DNA from: Picosynechococcus sp. PCC 7003
GTDB lineage: Bacteria; Cyanobacteriota; Cyanobacteriia; Cyanobacteriales; MRBY01
Length of the DNA stretch: 64,000 nucleotides
NCBI RefSeq assembly: GCF_001693255.1
Contig: NZ_CP016474.1
Coordinates: 1,258,661 to 1,322,660, forward strand
Direction: 5' to 3'
Shown here: positions 16,941 through 25,274 of the stretch, one piece after another
Layout: each line of letters opens with the position of its first letter
Numbering within the stretch: position 1 is the first letter of the stretch
Position numbers and translations under genes: made by a program
The notes under the pieces: generated by a model
What the model was told of the DNA's origin: nothing
Databases searched by the model: none
Seen by the model: only the letters and a program-made list of their open reading frames with translations

Positions 16941-16990
16941 AAAAAAACCTGTAAAACGCCATTACTTGCCATGACTTTTGTTTTACAGGT
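16941..16990 (-). terminator. Intrinsic terminator between nrtP and narB
   Basis: On the minus strand ACCTGTAAAAC (16990-16980) pairs perfectly with GTTTTACAGGT (16957-16947) across a 22-nt loop, followed by seven T residues. It should end most nrtP transcripts before narB and could set the ratio of permease to reductase. Confidence 0.75.
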
Positions 16991-17014
16991 TGGGCCTAAA
17001 CTAATCTCAAAAAC

Positions 17015-18619
17015 CTAGTAGGTTGCTTCTTCCTCAATGGGAGGGGTCGCGGTCATTTCCGTTTCACCTTCATGGAACTCCGCAAAGGAACCCTTGGGTT
17101 CTTTGAGGAAAAAGGCGCAGAGGAAAGCAACAATCAAGCCCGTGATCCCCAGCACTTGGAAGAAACCGGCGTTGACTGTAGCCATCACTGGCTCACCCCC
17201 ATTGGCCCCGGCCGAGGCTTCGGTGAGCAACAGCAGCACTGTCAAATAGGCCACTGCTCCCACATTGCCGTAGGCGCCAACGTTTCCGGCAATTTGTCCG
17301 GTAATACGTCGTTTGACGAGGGGGACAATGGCAAAGGTTGAACCCTCTGCTGCCTGCACAAAGAAGGAACAGGCCATCGTTAACAAAACGGCGATCGCCA
17401 AAGGCCAAGTCCCCGCCACCGAACTCATCAGCAGATAACCAATCCCCATACCCACCGTGAGGACAACCATCGTCCATTTTCGGCTGCCCATTTTATCGGA
17501 GATCAAGCCTCCCCCTGGGCGGGACATCAAGTTCATAAACGCATAGCTAGAAGCAATAATCCCGGCCGTTGCCTTGTCTAAACTAAAGGTGCCTTCAAAG
17601 AAAGCCGGCAACATCGTCACCACAGCGAGTTCAGAGCCAAAATTCACAATATAGGTCAGTTCTAAAATAGCCACTTGGCTAAATTCGTAACGGTCTTCCG
17701 GGGCATAGCGTTTTTTCCCGGTCATTAAGTCCTTATTCACAGTCCAGCAGTTATAGGTCTGGAACAGATAAAGGCCCACTAGTGCCAGAATGGCGATCGC
17801 CAATCCAGTGCCATTTAAGAAATTTACCTTTTGCAAACGCCAAGCCAAGACCATCAAAATCAGGGTCAAAGGCAAATTCATGGCCAATAGAAACCAGAAA
17901 TCCTTTTTGGTGGTGACTTCCATGCCCCGGGCACTCTTGGGGCGATGGTACGTTTTACCGGGGGGCGTATCACTCACGCTGAAGTAATACAACATCCCAT
18001 ACAAAGCCGCGATAATCCCTGTACCGGCGATCGCCGCCCGCCAGTTCAAAATAGCCGTATTAAATTCCGGGAAAAAGAGAATCTTAAAACTTTCCGGCTG
18101 GCCAAAATTAAAGGCCCCGGGAAGGAACGCCAAAATGATCCCAAAAATCACCATGGTAAAGGCCGAAAATGCCGAGCCAAAGTTACCCCAGCCCCCATAA
18201 ATGCCTTCCGCTGTCCCCACATCTTTGGGGGGAAACCATTCTGCGACCATCCGAATGCCAATCACAAAGCCAGCCCCAACAATCCCCATTAAGAGACGTC
18301 CTAAGACCAGTTGATTAAAACTCTGGGCCGTCGCGAAAATCAAACAAGGAACCGCAGCGTAAATCAACAATAATGAGTAGGTTAAACGGGGGCCGTATTT
18401 ATCCAACAGCATCCCGATAATGATCCGTGCGGGCACCGTCAAGGCAACGTTACATAACCCGATTGTGCCTAATTGAGCCTTATCTAAGCCAAAGTCCTGG
18501 GCGATGGTGGTTGCGAAAGGTGGAAAATTAAACCACACCACAAACGACAGGAAAAAAGCAAACCAGGTCATGTGCAGGATCTTATACCTGCCATTAAATG
18601 ACCACATTTCTCCAAGCAT
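17015..18619 (-). CDS. nrtP: Nitrate/nitrite permease NrtP (MFS, NNP family)
   Basis: The 534-residue protein has about twelve transmembrane helices and the nitrate-nitrite porter signatures: GTAEGIYGGWGNFGSAFSAF after helix 4 and AGNVGAYGNVGAVAYLT after helix 10, plus the MFS loop LGRLLMGIVGAGFVIGIRMV. A hydrophilic loop of about 60 residues lies in the middle. It imports nitrate and nitrite across the plasma membrane, replacing the NrtABCD ABC transporter found in many freshwater cyanobacteria. I keep the ATG at 18619, preceded by AGGAT; another Met lies four codons later. A consensus NtcA site lies 262 bp upstream (18881-18894), indicating nitrogen control. narB follows after a terminator. 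Confidence 0.93.
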   Translation of the reverse strand: MLGEMWSFNGRYKILHMTWFAFFLSFVVWFNFPPFATTIAQDFGLDKAQLGTIGLCNVALTVPARIIIGMLLDKYGPRLTYSLLLIYAAVPCLIFATAQSFNQLVLGRLLMGIVGAGFVIGIRMVAEWFPPKDVGTAEGIYGGWGNFGSAFSAFTMVIFGIILAFLPGAFNFGQPESFKILFFPEFNTAILNWRAAIAGTGIIAALYGMLYYFSVSDTPPGKTYHRPKSARGMEVTTKKDFWFLLAMNLPLTLILMVLAWRLQKVNFLNGTGLAIAILALVGLYLFQTYNCWTVNKDLMTGKKRYAPEDRYEFSQVAILELTYIVNFGSELAVVTMLPAFFEGTFSLDKATAGIIASSYAFMNLMSRPGGGLISDKMGSRKWTMVVLTVGMGIGYLLMSSVAGTWPLAIAVLLTMACSFFVQAAEGSTFAIVPLVKRRITGQIAGNVGAYGNVGAVAYLTVLLLLTEASAGANGGEPVMATVNAGFFQVLGITGLIVAFLCAFFLKEPKGSFAEFHEGETEMTATPPIEEEATY

Positions 18620-18850
18620 TGTTTACCATCCTAAAAAGAGTATTCTCAAGCTGCAGGTCAGACTGTCAATTTTCGACCTTATGGGAATTCGAATCAATCA
18701 AGAAGTTATGGGATTATCAAGAAAACAAACAAGAAAATTATTCTTTCCTATTGTGGGAAGATCAACAATCTCTGATCTCGACAATTGTTTATTTTCCTAT
18801 TGATAGTTCGAATGGCCTAAAAATCTCTCGCCACCGCAAGAAGTTGTGAT

Positions 18851-18867
18851 AAAGAATCACATTCTTT
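18851..18867. promoter_or_regulatory. Perfect inverted repeat in the nrtP control region
   Basis: AAAGAAT-CAC-ATTCTTT: two 7-bp arms with a 3-bp spacer, 13 bp from the NtcA site on the side of nrtP. It could be a second operator, for instance for a nitrate/nitrite-responsive LysR-type regulator, or overlap the core promoter. The regulator is not known. Confidence 0.4.
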
Positions 18868-18880
18868 CTTCGCTGAATTC

Positions 18881-18894
18881 GTAACCGCTGATAC
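18881..18894 (-). promoter_or_regulatory. NtcA binding site upstream of nrtP
   Basis: GTA-ACCGCTGA-TAC is an exact match to the NtcA consensus GTA-N8-TAC. NtcA activates nitrogen-assimilation genes under 2-oxoglutarate excess. The 328-bp interval 18620-18947 contains no gene, and nrtP is the only gene transcribed away from the site. A clear TAN3T box at the expected 22-23 bp distance was not found, so the start point remains open. Confidence 0.75.
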
Positions 18895-18947
18895 TCTTTA
18901 TGGGGATCGATGCGCTTTTAGGATGAGAGGGGGCTTAATCCTGCATG

Positions 18948-19421
18948 TTAGGCATCTGGATCTGTTTCTGGTGCTAATGAGGAGGGTTCATCGGGGGTTT
19001 CTGCGTTTTCGCCGTAGGCAAAGCCATGTTCATCGGCGTAGCGGTGCATGAAACGCATAAATCTTTCCCAGTGGTCGGCATTGTCAATTTCAAAGCGACA
19101 AATGACGCCCCGGAGTTCGTCTCCTTCTTCGCCACCAAAGACAATCCGGCAACTGGAGGGGGTAACTGCGATGTCTCCTTCTTCGTCGATCAGTCGGACA
19201 ATGCCATTGGAACCGGCGGTAAAGCTCTGGAAACGGTCTAGGGCATTGAGTTGGGCAAAGGTCATGGAGACGGATTTGACACCGGTTTTGGGATTGCGCT
19301 GCAGGCTAACATTACTCAGTTCCTCGCTGATGCCGTTGAAAAATTCGATCCGGGGTGTTGGGTCTTTTGGTGGGGGCGGGACGGCTGGTTCGGTTTGTTT
19401 ATTTTTAAAAAAGTTAAACAT
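18948..19421 (-). CDS. Psb28-like photosystem II assembly protein, extended
   Basis: The central part of the 157-residue protein matches the Psb28 family: PRIEFFNGISEELSNVSLQR at the start of the fold, VRLIDEEGDI in the middle, and DHWERFMRFMHRYADEHGFA near the end, the most conserved Psb28 segment. Psb28 proteins attach to the cytoplasmic face of photosystem II assembly intermediates near CP47 and cytochrome b559. Ordinary Psb28 has about 112 residues; here there is a Pro-rich 23-residue head and an acidic tail, which points to the Psb28-2 branch, though branch assignment is from memory. petM lies 73 bp upstream on the same strand. Confidence 0.7.
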   Translation of the reverse strand: MFNFFKNKQTEPAVPPPPKDPTPRIEFFNGISEELSNVSLQRNPKTGVKSVSMTFAQLNALDRFQSFTAGSNGIVRLIDEEGDIAVTPSSCRIVFGGEEGDELRGVICRFEIDNADHWERFMRFMHRYADEHGFAYGENAETPDEPSSLAPETDPDA

Positions 19422-19494
19422 GGTTCTTGGGGGCGATCGCCAGTGAGGGAGGGATATAAGGCTATACCCCTATCCTAACAATCGTGCGCTGAAC

Positions 19495-19614
19495 CTATTC
19501 AGCTTTGCCTGCTTTATTTTGGATTTTGAGGATTAAAAATCCCCAGGCTAGACCAAAAAGAACTGCGGTAATGGCGATGATAAAGCCGTTGAACATCATG
19601 CTTTCTGCGCTCAT
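19495..19614 (-). CDS. petM: Cytochrome b6f subunit PetM
   Basis: A 39-residue frame from ATG 19614 reads [20 protein letters not shown] followed by [12 protein letters not shown] and a short charged tail. This is the single-helix PetM (subunit VII) pattern: (S/T)AESM at the N-terminus, one transmembrane helix, and GLAWGF.(L/I)LK.Q at its end. It stabilises the thylakoid cytochrome b6f complex. The gene is too short for most ORF cut-offs. It lies just upstream of the Psb28-like gene on the same strand and 208 bp from the divergent dcd. Confidence 0.9.
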   Translation of the reverse strand: MSAESMMFNGFIIAITAVLFGLAWGFLILKIQNKAGKAE

Positions 19615-19822
19615 GGGAATACTCCTTATATCTGGTTATGATGGGTTGATCTTAAAGCGATTTCGCTACAAACGGTATTTTAAAACAGGGAGTGGTGTTT
19701 TTGCGGTTGGGGTATTCCAGGGACGCGGTTGGGATATGCCAGGGGCGATCGCCTGGCCGTAGGCCTATAAATTTGTAAGCAGTTGTGGGAATATATAATG
19801 TCTGATTTTTGCCGTAGGGAAC

Positions 19823-20419
19823 ATGCTGAAAAACGATATTTGGATCCTCGAACAAGCCCAACAAGGGATGATTTCCCCCTTTGAAGCCTCATTGATCCGC
19901 AAGATCCAACTGTCTCCCCAGCAGACTGTACCTGCCCTCAGCTACGGCCTTTCTAGTTACGGCTATGACATTCGCCTCAGCCCCGAAGAATTTCTCATTT
20001 TCCGCCACATTCCTGGCACCGTTGTGAATCCCAAAGCCTTTAGTCCTGAAAACCTTGAACGGGTTGACCTCAAGCGCGACGAATATGGCGATTACTTCAT
20101 TATTCCGGCCAATTCCTATGGTTTAGGCGTGTCCCTCGAAAAAATTCAGATGCCCCCCAATGTCACCGCTATCTGTCTTGGCAAGTCCACCTATGCCCGC
20201 GTTGGTCTGATCGCAAACACGACCCCCCTGGAGGCTTCCTGGTGCGGCGCAATCACCCTCGAATTTAGCAATGCCTCCAGCACGGACTGCCGCATCTATG
20301 CCAATGAAGGGGTTGTGCAGCTACTCTTTTTTGAAGGTGAACCTTGCAACACGACCTATTCTGACCGGGGTGGCAAGTACCAAAACCAAGCCGGAAAAGT
20401 CACCTTGCCCAGGGTCTAG
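19823..20419 (+). CDS. dcd: dCTP deaminase
   Basis: The 198-residue protein carries the dCTP deaminase/dUTPase core: SYGLSSYGYDIRLS near residue 40, GKSTYARVGL with the catalytic-region Ser/Arg, then TPLEASWCGAITLEFSNAS where the Glu activates water, and the C-terminal GGKYQNQ lid. It converts dCTP to dUTP, feeding dUMP to thymidylate synthase. The neighbouring gene is thyX, 133 bp downstream on the same strand, so the two consecutive steps to dTMP are encoded together. Confidence 0.93.
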   Translation: MLKNDIWILEQAQQGMISPFEASLIRKIQLSPQQTVPALSYGLSSYGYDIRLSPEEFLIFRHIPGTVVNPKAFSPENLERVDLKRDEYGDYFIIPANSYGLGVSLEKIQMPPNVTAICLGKSTYARVGLIANTTPLEASWCGAITLEFSNASSTDCRIYANEGVVQLLFFEGEPCNTTYSDRGGKYQNQAGKVTLPRV

Positions 20420-20552
20420 ATTGATTCTGAATGTATTTGGCGATCGCCGCAATTTTTATTACAACCGCCTAGGCATTGCTGATTTTTTGTCTATGGTGAA
20501 ATCAAATCTTTACTTCCCCTACATCTTCATTTGCTCCCGAGTTTGAATTGTC

Positions 20553-22607
20553 ATGAATAAATTTCGCGTTGAAGTGCTCCGTTCTACCCCCAACCCCCAA
20601 CAAACCATCTGGAGTGCCATGCACCAGGACTACTGTGAGGAATTTGTGTGGGAACAACAGAGTAATTTTCCAGACGAGCAAAAAGCAGGGGAGTTAATTA
20701 TTAAACATCTTTTGGCGGGTGGTCGCGGTCACTATGGCCCCCTCGAACATCCTCAGATTGTTTTTAACGTCGGCTATTTCCCCCATTCGATGATGCAGCA
20801 AATTCGGACTCATCGCGTTGGCGTCTCCTTTGATGTGCAGTGTCTCGCCGGGGATACGGAAGTCACCTTTGTCCAAGCCTCTGGATCTCTCCGCAAAATC
20901 AAAATCAGTGATCTCCATGACCTTTGGCACAACGGAGAAAAAGCGGTGCGAGAACGTAAAATTCGTGGCCGCAAAGGCGAACAGCCAGGATTTTACCGCC
21001 GTGACTGTAAAACTCGCTTGCGCAAAATGTCATTAAGGGTGCTGAACGAGGACACTGGTAATTTTGAAATTGGCCATCTCCAAGATGTCATGAATAGCGG
21101 TGAGCAGCCCGTTTATCGTCTGACTTTGGCGGATGGCAAAACCCTTGATTGCACTGTTAACCACCGTCTCTACACAACCCAAGGCTGGCAACGCATGGGA
21201 GAAGCCCTGGGTTTAGTGACTGATACAGATCATCAAGTCTTGGCAGTGACAAAAACCTGCGAAGTCATGACCAATGGTGTTGTCCGTCCCGATGCCCTCT
21301 ATAGTCAGCAATCTTGGTTAGCAGCCCAGGTAAAACAGGGATTAACTGCTCGGCAAATTGCTAATATCTGTGACTGTTCCCCAGACGTGATTCGTCATTG
21401 GGCAAAGAAATTTCAATTAAAACTTCCTGCTGGTCATCAACGAGGCCTAAAAACAGTGGTTGGAAATGGCCGTTATCGTAATCGCGCCTGGTTAGAACAG
21501 CAGCTTGAACAGGGGTTACATACAGATGAAATTGCGGCTTTAGCCAATTGCTCCATTGAGGCAGTGAAGAAATGGACTTATCATTACGGTCTTCAGCTCA
21601 ACAAACGTCCATCTGGAACAAAACAACCTTGGAACAAAGGTTTAACGGGTTATCGCCTTGCCTTGTCTGAGACAGCCATGGAAACACGACGGCGGAATGC
21701 GCGACGTTTCACCAAACGTGGTGCAGATTCCCATTTTTGGAGAGGAGGCACTGCCACAGAACGGCAACACATTGGGGCATGGACGCGACAAATTGCGCCA
21801 CAAGTCCATGCAAAATTCAACTATATTTGTCAGTCTTGTGGCCAGCAAGGGGGACAATTACAAGCCCATCATCTTGTACCCGTTTTTGCAGATCAATCCC
21901 TCGCCTATGAATTTGAGAATTTAGTTTCTCTTTGTCAGAGCTGCCACCAATATCTACATCACAATCATTTAGAGGCGGATTTTGCTCAGCAGTTTCAACC
22001 GATTCGAGAACCCAAAACATGGGCCGCAAAACCGAAACCCAAGGGGCGTCGTTTAAAAGCGCATCCGGTGAAGGTCGTTGCTGTGGAATATCTTGGGATC
22101 CAGCCCACCTATGATCTGGAAGTACAAGGGCCTTGGCATAACTTTGTGGCGAATGGTGTTGTCGTGCACAATTCTTTCCGCTATACAGGACAGCGGATTA
22201 TTGATGTGGCAGAAGGCAAGCGGGACGTGGAAGAAGTCTTCTATCTGCGGCCTGTGGGGAAGTATGACAACCGTCAAGGGAAAAAATATTTTTACTCAGA
22301 AGAGCAACGCCAGGCGGATAAGGAATGGTGCCTGGCCGCCTGCGATCGCTATCGGCAACGGATCGAAGAAGGCTTGGCAGAGGAGCACGCCCGGAGTTTG
22401 ATTCCTTTTGATGCGCGGCAACATTTTGTCATGAGTTGCAATGTGCGATCGCTGATGCATTTATTAGATTTGCGCTGGAAAAAGGACGCCCAACTCGAAG
22501 CCCAACAACTCTGTGAATTATTATTTGTTCATTTTGAGACTTGGTGTCCAGAAATTGCGGCTTGGTACCACAAAAATCGCGCCCAAAAAGCACGCCTGTC
22601 ACCTTAA
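20553..22607 (+). CDS. thyX: Flavin-dependent thymidylate synthase ThyX interrupted by an HNH intein
   Basis: The frame encodes 684 residues. Residues 1-96 and 541-684 join to a 240-residue ThyX, normal family length, which methylates dUMP to dTMP using FAD, NADPH and methylenetetrahydrofolate. The ThyX motif reads RTHRVGVSFDVQ up to residue 96 and continues SFRYTG at 541, so the intein sits inside the substrate-binding motif itself, directly before a conserved Ser. Without splicing the enzyme cannot fold its active site. The intein begins with Cys97 and ends VVVHN at 536-540, with Ser541 as the +1 nucleophile. dcd lies upstream; no thyA was seen in the window. Confidence 0.93.
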   Translation: MNKFRVEVLRSTPNPQQTIWSAMHQDYCEEFVWEQQSNFPDEQKAGELIIKHLLAGGRGHYGPLEHPQIVFNVGYFPHSMMQQIRTHRVGVSFDVQCLAGDTEVTFVQASGSLRKIKISDLHDLWHNGEKAVRERKIRGRKGEQPGFYRRDCKTRLRKMSLRVLNEDTGNFEIGHLQDVMNSGEQPVYRLTLADGKTLDCTVNHRLYTTQGWQRMGEALGLVTDTDHQVLAVTKTCEVMTNGVVRPDALYSQQSWLAAQVKQGLTARQIANICDCSPDVIRHWAKKFQLKLPAGHQRGLKTVVGNGRYRNRAWLEQQLEQGLHTDEIAALANCSIEAVKKWTYHYGLQLNKRPSGTKQPWNKGLTGYRLALSETAMETRRRNARRFTKRGADSHFWRGGTATERQHIGAWTRQIAPQVHAKFNYICQSCGQQGGQLQAHHLVPVFADQSLAYEFENLVSLCQSCHQYLHHNHLEADFAQQFQPIREPKTWAAKPKPKGRRLKAHPVKVVAVEYLGIQPTYDLEVQGPWHNFVANGVVVHNSFRYTGQRIIDVAEGKRDVEEVFYLRPVGKYDNRQGKKYFYSEEQRQADKEWCLAACDRYRQRIEEGLAEEHARSLIPFDARQHFVMSCNVRSLMHLLDLRWKKDAQLEAQQLCELLFVHFETWCPEIAAWYHKNRAQKARLSP
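20841..22172 (+). mobile_element. ThyX intein with two HTH repeats, NUMOD3-like motif and HNH endonuclease
   Basis: This 444-residue intein (residues 97-540 of the precursor) has block A CLAGDTEVTF, block B TLDCTVNHRLYT (the splicing His), block F TYDLEVQGPWHNFVANG and block G VVVHN before Ser+1. Between them lie two similar helix-turn-helix units (about 254-290, QGLTARQIANICDCSPDVI; about 313-350, QGLHTDEIAALANCSIEAV), a PWNKGLTG stretch like the NUMOD3 DNA-binding motif, and an HNH domain (about 424-470: CQSC, AHHLVP, N at 456, CQSCHQYLHH). All splicing residues look intact. Most large inteins carry LAGLIDADG homing enzymes, so the HNH type is less common. Confidence 0.88.
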
Positions 22608-22843
22608 GATTTTCTTTAGATTTTTAGGGCTGAAGACGGATAAAATTACGCAAAAGTTAACATTGCTTGGTAATCTGTAACGTTTTTTCTAAATAGATTA
22701 AATGGATGAAGCCTTTGAAAATCAAAGAATAAGGCGGATTATCCATAAATTTTGATTGTCATGGCCGGGGAATTTTGTGAAAATTCCTTAATCCTTTTGA
22801 ATTTTCCTTTTAAGATAGAAACAGTTGCTTTAACTTGGTTGTG

Positions 22844-23593
22844 ATGCCTCGAATTTTAATTATTGATGATGATCCGGCGATCGCCGAATTGGTTGCGATA
22901 AACCTTGAAATGGCGGGTTATGACGTCAGTCGTGCCGAAGACGGTATTAAAGGTCAGGCATTGGCGGTGCAGCTACAACCCGATTTGGTCATGCTCGATC
23001 TGATGTTGCCGAAAGTGGACGGGTTTACCGTGTGTCAACGCATTCGACGGGAAGAGCGCACAGCAGATATCCCCATTTTGATGTTGACCGCCCTAGGACA
23101 GACCCAAGATAAAGTGGACGGCTTTAATGCTGGGGCCGATGACTACCTCACGAAGCCCTTTGAAGTCGAAGAGATGCTAGTGAGGGTGCGGGCGCTTTTG
23201 CGACGGAGCGATCGCATTCCCCAGGCAGCCAAACACACAGAAATTTTAAACTACGGCCCTTTAACTTTAATTCCAGAGCGGTTCGAGGCGATTTGGTTTG
23301 ATCAGACTATTAAACTGACTCACCTTGAATTTGAGTTGCTCCACTGTCTCCTCCAGCGCCATGGCCAGACCATTTCTCCCAGTGAAATCCTCAAGGAAGT
23401 GTGGGGTTACGATCCCTCCGATGATATCGAGACCATCCGGGTGCACGTCCGTCACCTGCGCACTAAGCTAGAACCAGAGCCCCGTCGTCCCCAATACATC
23501 AAAACCGTTTATGGGGCGGGTTACTGTCTGGAGTTGCCCTCACGGGTGAACCACGGAGAGACCCACCATATCTCGGAACCGATGAACTCCTAG
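22844..23593 (+). CDS. rpaA: OmpR-family response regulator RpaA
   Basis: From ATG 22844 (a GTG lies one codon earlier) the 249-residue protein has an N-terminal receiver domain with IDDDP, the phospho-acceptor Asp in [14 protein letters not shown], Thr in MLTALGQ and Lys in LTKPFE, then a winged-helix DNA-binding domain ending [11 protein letters not shown]. The sequence matches what I recall of RpaA, the clock-output regulator phosphorylated by SasA that drives circadian gene expression, rather than RpaB. After the family's usual end it has about 15 extra residues ([16 protein letters not shown]). The last dozen codons lie inside a 107-bp tandem duplication. Confidence 0.85.
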   Translation: MPRILIIDDDPAIAELVAINLEMAGYDVSRAEDGIKGQALAVQLQPDLVMLDLMLPKVDGFTVCQRIRREERTADIPILMLTALGQTQDKVDGFNAGADDYLTKPFEVEEMLVRVRALLRRSDRIPQAAKHTEILNYGPLTLIPERFEAIWFDQTIKLTHLEFELLHCLLQRHGQTISPSEILKEVWGYDPSDDIETIRVHVRHLRTKLEPEPRRPQYIKTVYGAGYCLELPSRVNHGETHHISEPMNS

Positions 23594-23770
23594 ACCTAAG
23601 CTTACCTTTCGTTGAATTAGTCAGTAATCAAAGGTAATGGAGGCAACGGAGTCCCCAACTTCTAGAGACCCACCATATCTCGGAACCGATGAACTCCTAG
23701 ACCTAAGCTTACCTTTCGTTGAATTAGTCAGTAATCAAAGGTAATGGAGGCAACGGAGTCCCCAACTTCT
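23557..23770. repeat. Exact 107-bp tandem duplication (2 copies)
   Basis: Copy 1 is 23557-23663 and copy 2 is 23664-23770, identical base for base and directly adjacent. Each copy contains the last 12 codons and stop of rpaA and the last 11 codons and stop of the convergent gene. It also holds an inverted repeat TTACCTTT...AAAGGTAA (23602-23609 with 23630-23637; 23709-23716 with 23737-23744). Neither gene is broken, because each uses the copy nearer to it. The period is not a multiple of three. Confidence 0.95.
23602..23637. terminator. Inverted repeat between rpaA and the convergent gene, copy 1
   Basis: TTACCTTT pairs with AAAGGTAA over a 20-nt loop. It lies just after the rpaA stop and is repeated exactly at 23709-23744. 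There is no run of T longer than three, so it may act as a weak bidirectional terminator or only protect 3' ends. Confidence 0.35.
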
Positions 23771-24412
23771 GAGGCGATCGCCCCGGGCAAAACGGCCACA
23801 CAGTACCTGGGAGAGTAACCAGCGTTTTAGGGGAGCTTGCCATTGTCGCAGTAAAGCCTGTAGCCCCCAACCGAGCAGGCCTAACGCGATAGGAACGAGG
23901 ATAAAAAGTAGGGGCTGCGTCATCAGCGTTGACCAACTTAAGATCACAGAAATCAAGACAAAGGCGATCGCCAAGGGCCAGGCGAGACAACTTAAACCAT
24001 ACTTTCGTTGTCGCCAGGGTAATTGCGCCAATAATTGCCCGATAAACCACCCTTGAATTTCCGCTAACTGTTGATAAAGGGAAGGAGACGTCAACAGATC
24101 CGCCACCATTTGGTGCAACACATCGCCATCAAGGCCAATTTGGGTTTTTAAAACATTGATCCCTTCGTAACGCAACAAAAAAGAGAGGGACGCCTGGGGC
24201 CAATTACGTTTCCGAAAAAGCACATATTGTCGCCAAGCGAGGTTAAACTCATCGGTAAACGTCAGGGTTTGCCCTTGGTGTTTGAGTGCCAGGAGTTTCA
24301 AAAGAGCCTCATGATCCAACACAAATAAAACCCCGTGGCAGAGCGTGGACTGCGGTGGCGTCGTTAGCGGTTCTTGATCCAGTTGGATGTAGGGGTGAGC
24401 GGAAACAGTCAC
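23735..24412 (-). CDS. Unknown membrane protein with two C-terminal helices
   Basis: I do not recognise this 225-residue protein. The first 140 residues look soluble and helical; two hydrophobic segments follow (about residues 143-161 and 168-188), and the C-terminus is basic (about 35 residues, many Arg and Trp). That layout places the N-terminal domain in the cytoplasm and a helical hairpin in the membrane. The stop codon lies inside copy 2 of the 107-bp duplication. The next gene upstream on the same strand (24449-25216) is 36 bp away and also unknown, so the two, and perhaps the acidic protein before them, may form one transcription unit. Confidence 0.65.
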   Translation of the reverse strand: MTVSAHPYIQLDQEPLTTPPQSTLCHGVLFVLDHEALLKLLALKHQGQTLTFTDEFNLAWRQYVLFRKRNWPQASLSFLLRYEGINVLKTQIGLDGDVLHQMVADLLTSPSLYQQLAEIQGWFIGQLLAQLPWRQRKYGLSCLAWPLAIAFVLISVILSWSTLMTQPLLFILVPIALGLLGWGLQALLRQWQAPLKRWLLSQVLCGRFARGDRLRSWGLRCLHYL

Positions 24413-24448
24413 GGGAGGAAGGGCAACAAGATTAAATGACGGGGGAAG

Positions 24449-25216
24449 CTATTGGGGTTTGACAAGGGTCGCTCCATGGGGATTTGGCCGAGCTTTGGGC
24501 GTTTGTCGATTGGGTTTAGGCTGTCGTTTTAAGATTCCTTGAATGAGGCTGATAAAAAATCCAAGTAACCCCTGCCATTGCTGTTCACTGGTTTGGATAT
24601 TGTGCTGGTGGGCCTGGAGGATTGTCGTGCAGTGGGGATGGGTCATGAGCGCTTCGGCGTAGGTATTCATAATGGTGCCATCCAGTTGCAGGATCGTTTT
24701 CGCGTAAATAATGCCTTCTGTTGGCGTTTGTTTTGCCTGTTGGTGTTGTCGTTTGCGTTGGTCAAGGGCAATTTTGAGTTCCCCTAGCTTGCGCAGGCAA
24801 CAGAGAAATTGGCGATCGCCGAGGAGATGCTGGAGTTGCTGTTGGTCTTGGGCATCACCCGTGGGATTGGGGAGTGCGGGTAGAGGGCCGGAACTTTCGG
24901 AGCGATATAAAGGGTGCGTCGGTTCCCTGAGAAGGGCCTGGTATTGTCGCTCTAGTTGCGATCGCAAATTGCCGTAGGCCGCCTGTAGATCGGGGGGGCA
25001 ATGCTGCGGACTGAGGGTATCTTCGCTGAGATAATACAAATCCTGGTACACCTCCCGGGGAATGAATCGCTGACCATCAATGGCATCAACCACCATCGTG
25101 CTGACCTCTAGGGTGGTGGCATCCAGAAAAACCTGATTTAGAGCCTGGATAAATTGGTGCATGGCAACGGCGGGCTGGAGCTGAGGGGATTTAGCTTCGG
25201 GGGCAGAACGATTCAT
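24449..25216 (-). CDS. Unknown soluble Gln-rich protein
   Basis: ATG 25216 (MNRSAPEAKS) is preferred; an upstream in-frame ATG at 25249 would add 11 residues with no sign of conservation. The 255-residue product is hydrophilic, rich in Gln, His and Leu, and mainly helical, with a central stretch LRKLGELKIALDQRKRQHQQ. A short hydrophobic stretch LLGFFISLIQGILK near the end could be amphipathic, and the last 30 residues are Pro/Lys rich. No signal peptide or known domain is visible. It sits between two other unassigned genes on the same strand. Confidence 0.65.
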   Translation of the reverse strand: MNRSAPEAKSPQLQPAVAMHQFIQALNQVFLDATTLEVSTMVVDAIDGQRFIPREVYQDLYYLSEDTLSPQHCPPDLQAAYGNLRSQLERQYQALLREPTHPLYRSESSGPLPALPNPTGDAQDQQQLQHLLGDRQFLCCLRKLGELKIALDQRKRQHQQAKQTPTEGIIYAKTILQLDGTIMNTYAEALMTHPHCTTILQAHQHNIQTSEQQWQGLLGFFISLIQGILKRQPKPNRQTPKARPNPHGATLVKPQ

Positions 25217-25274
25217 GGGAGACCAACAAATGGGATGAAAATGAAACAATTGGGAGCGTGCTTAGCATAGGTAC

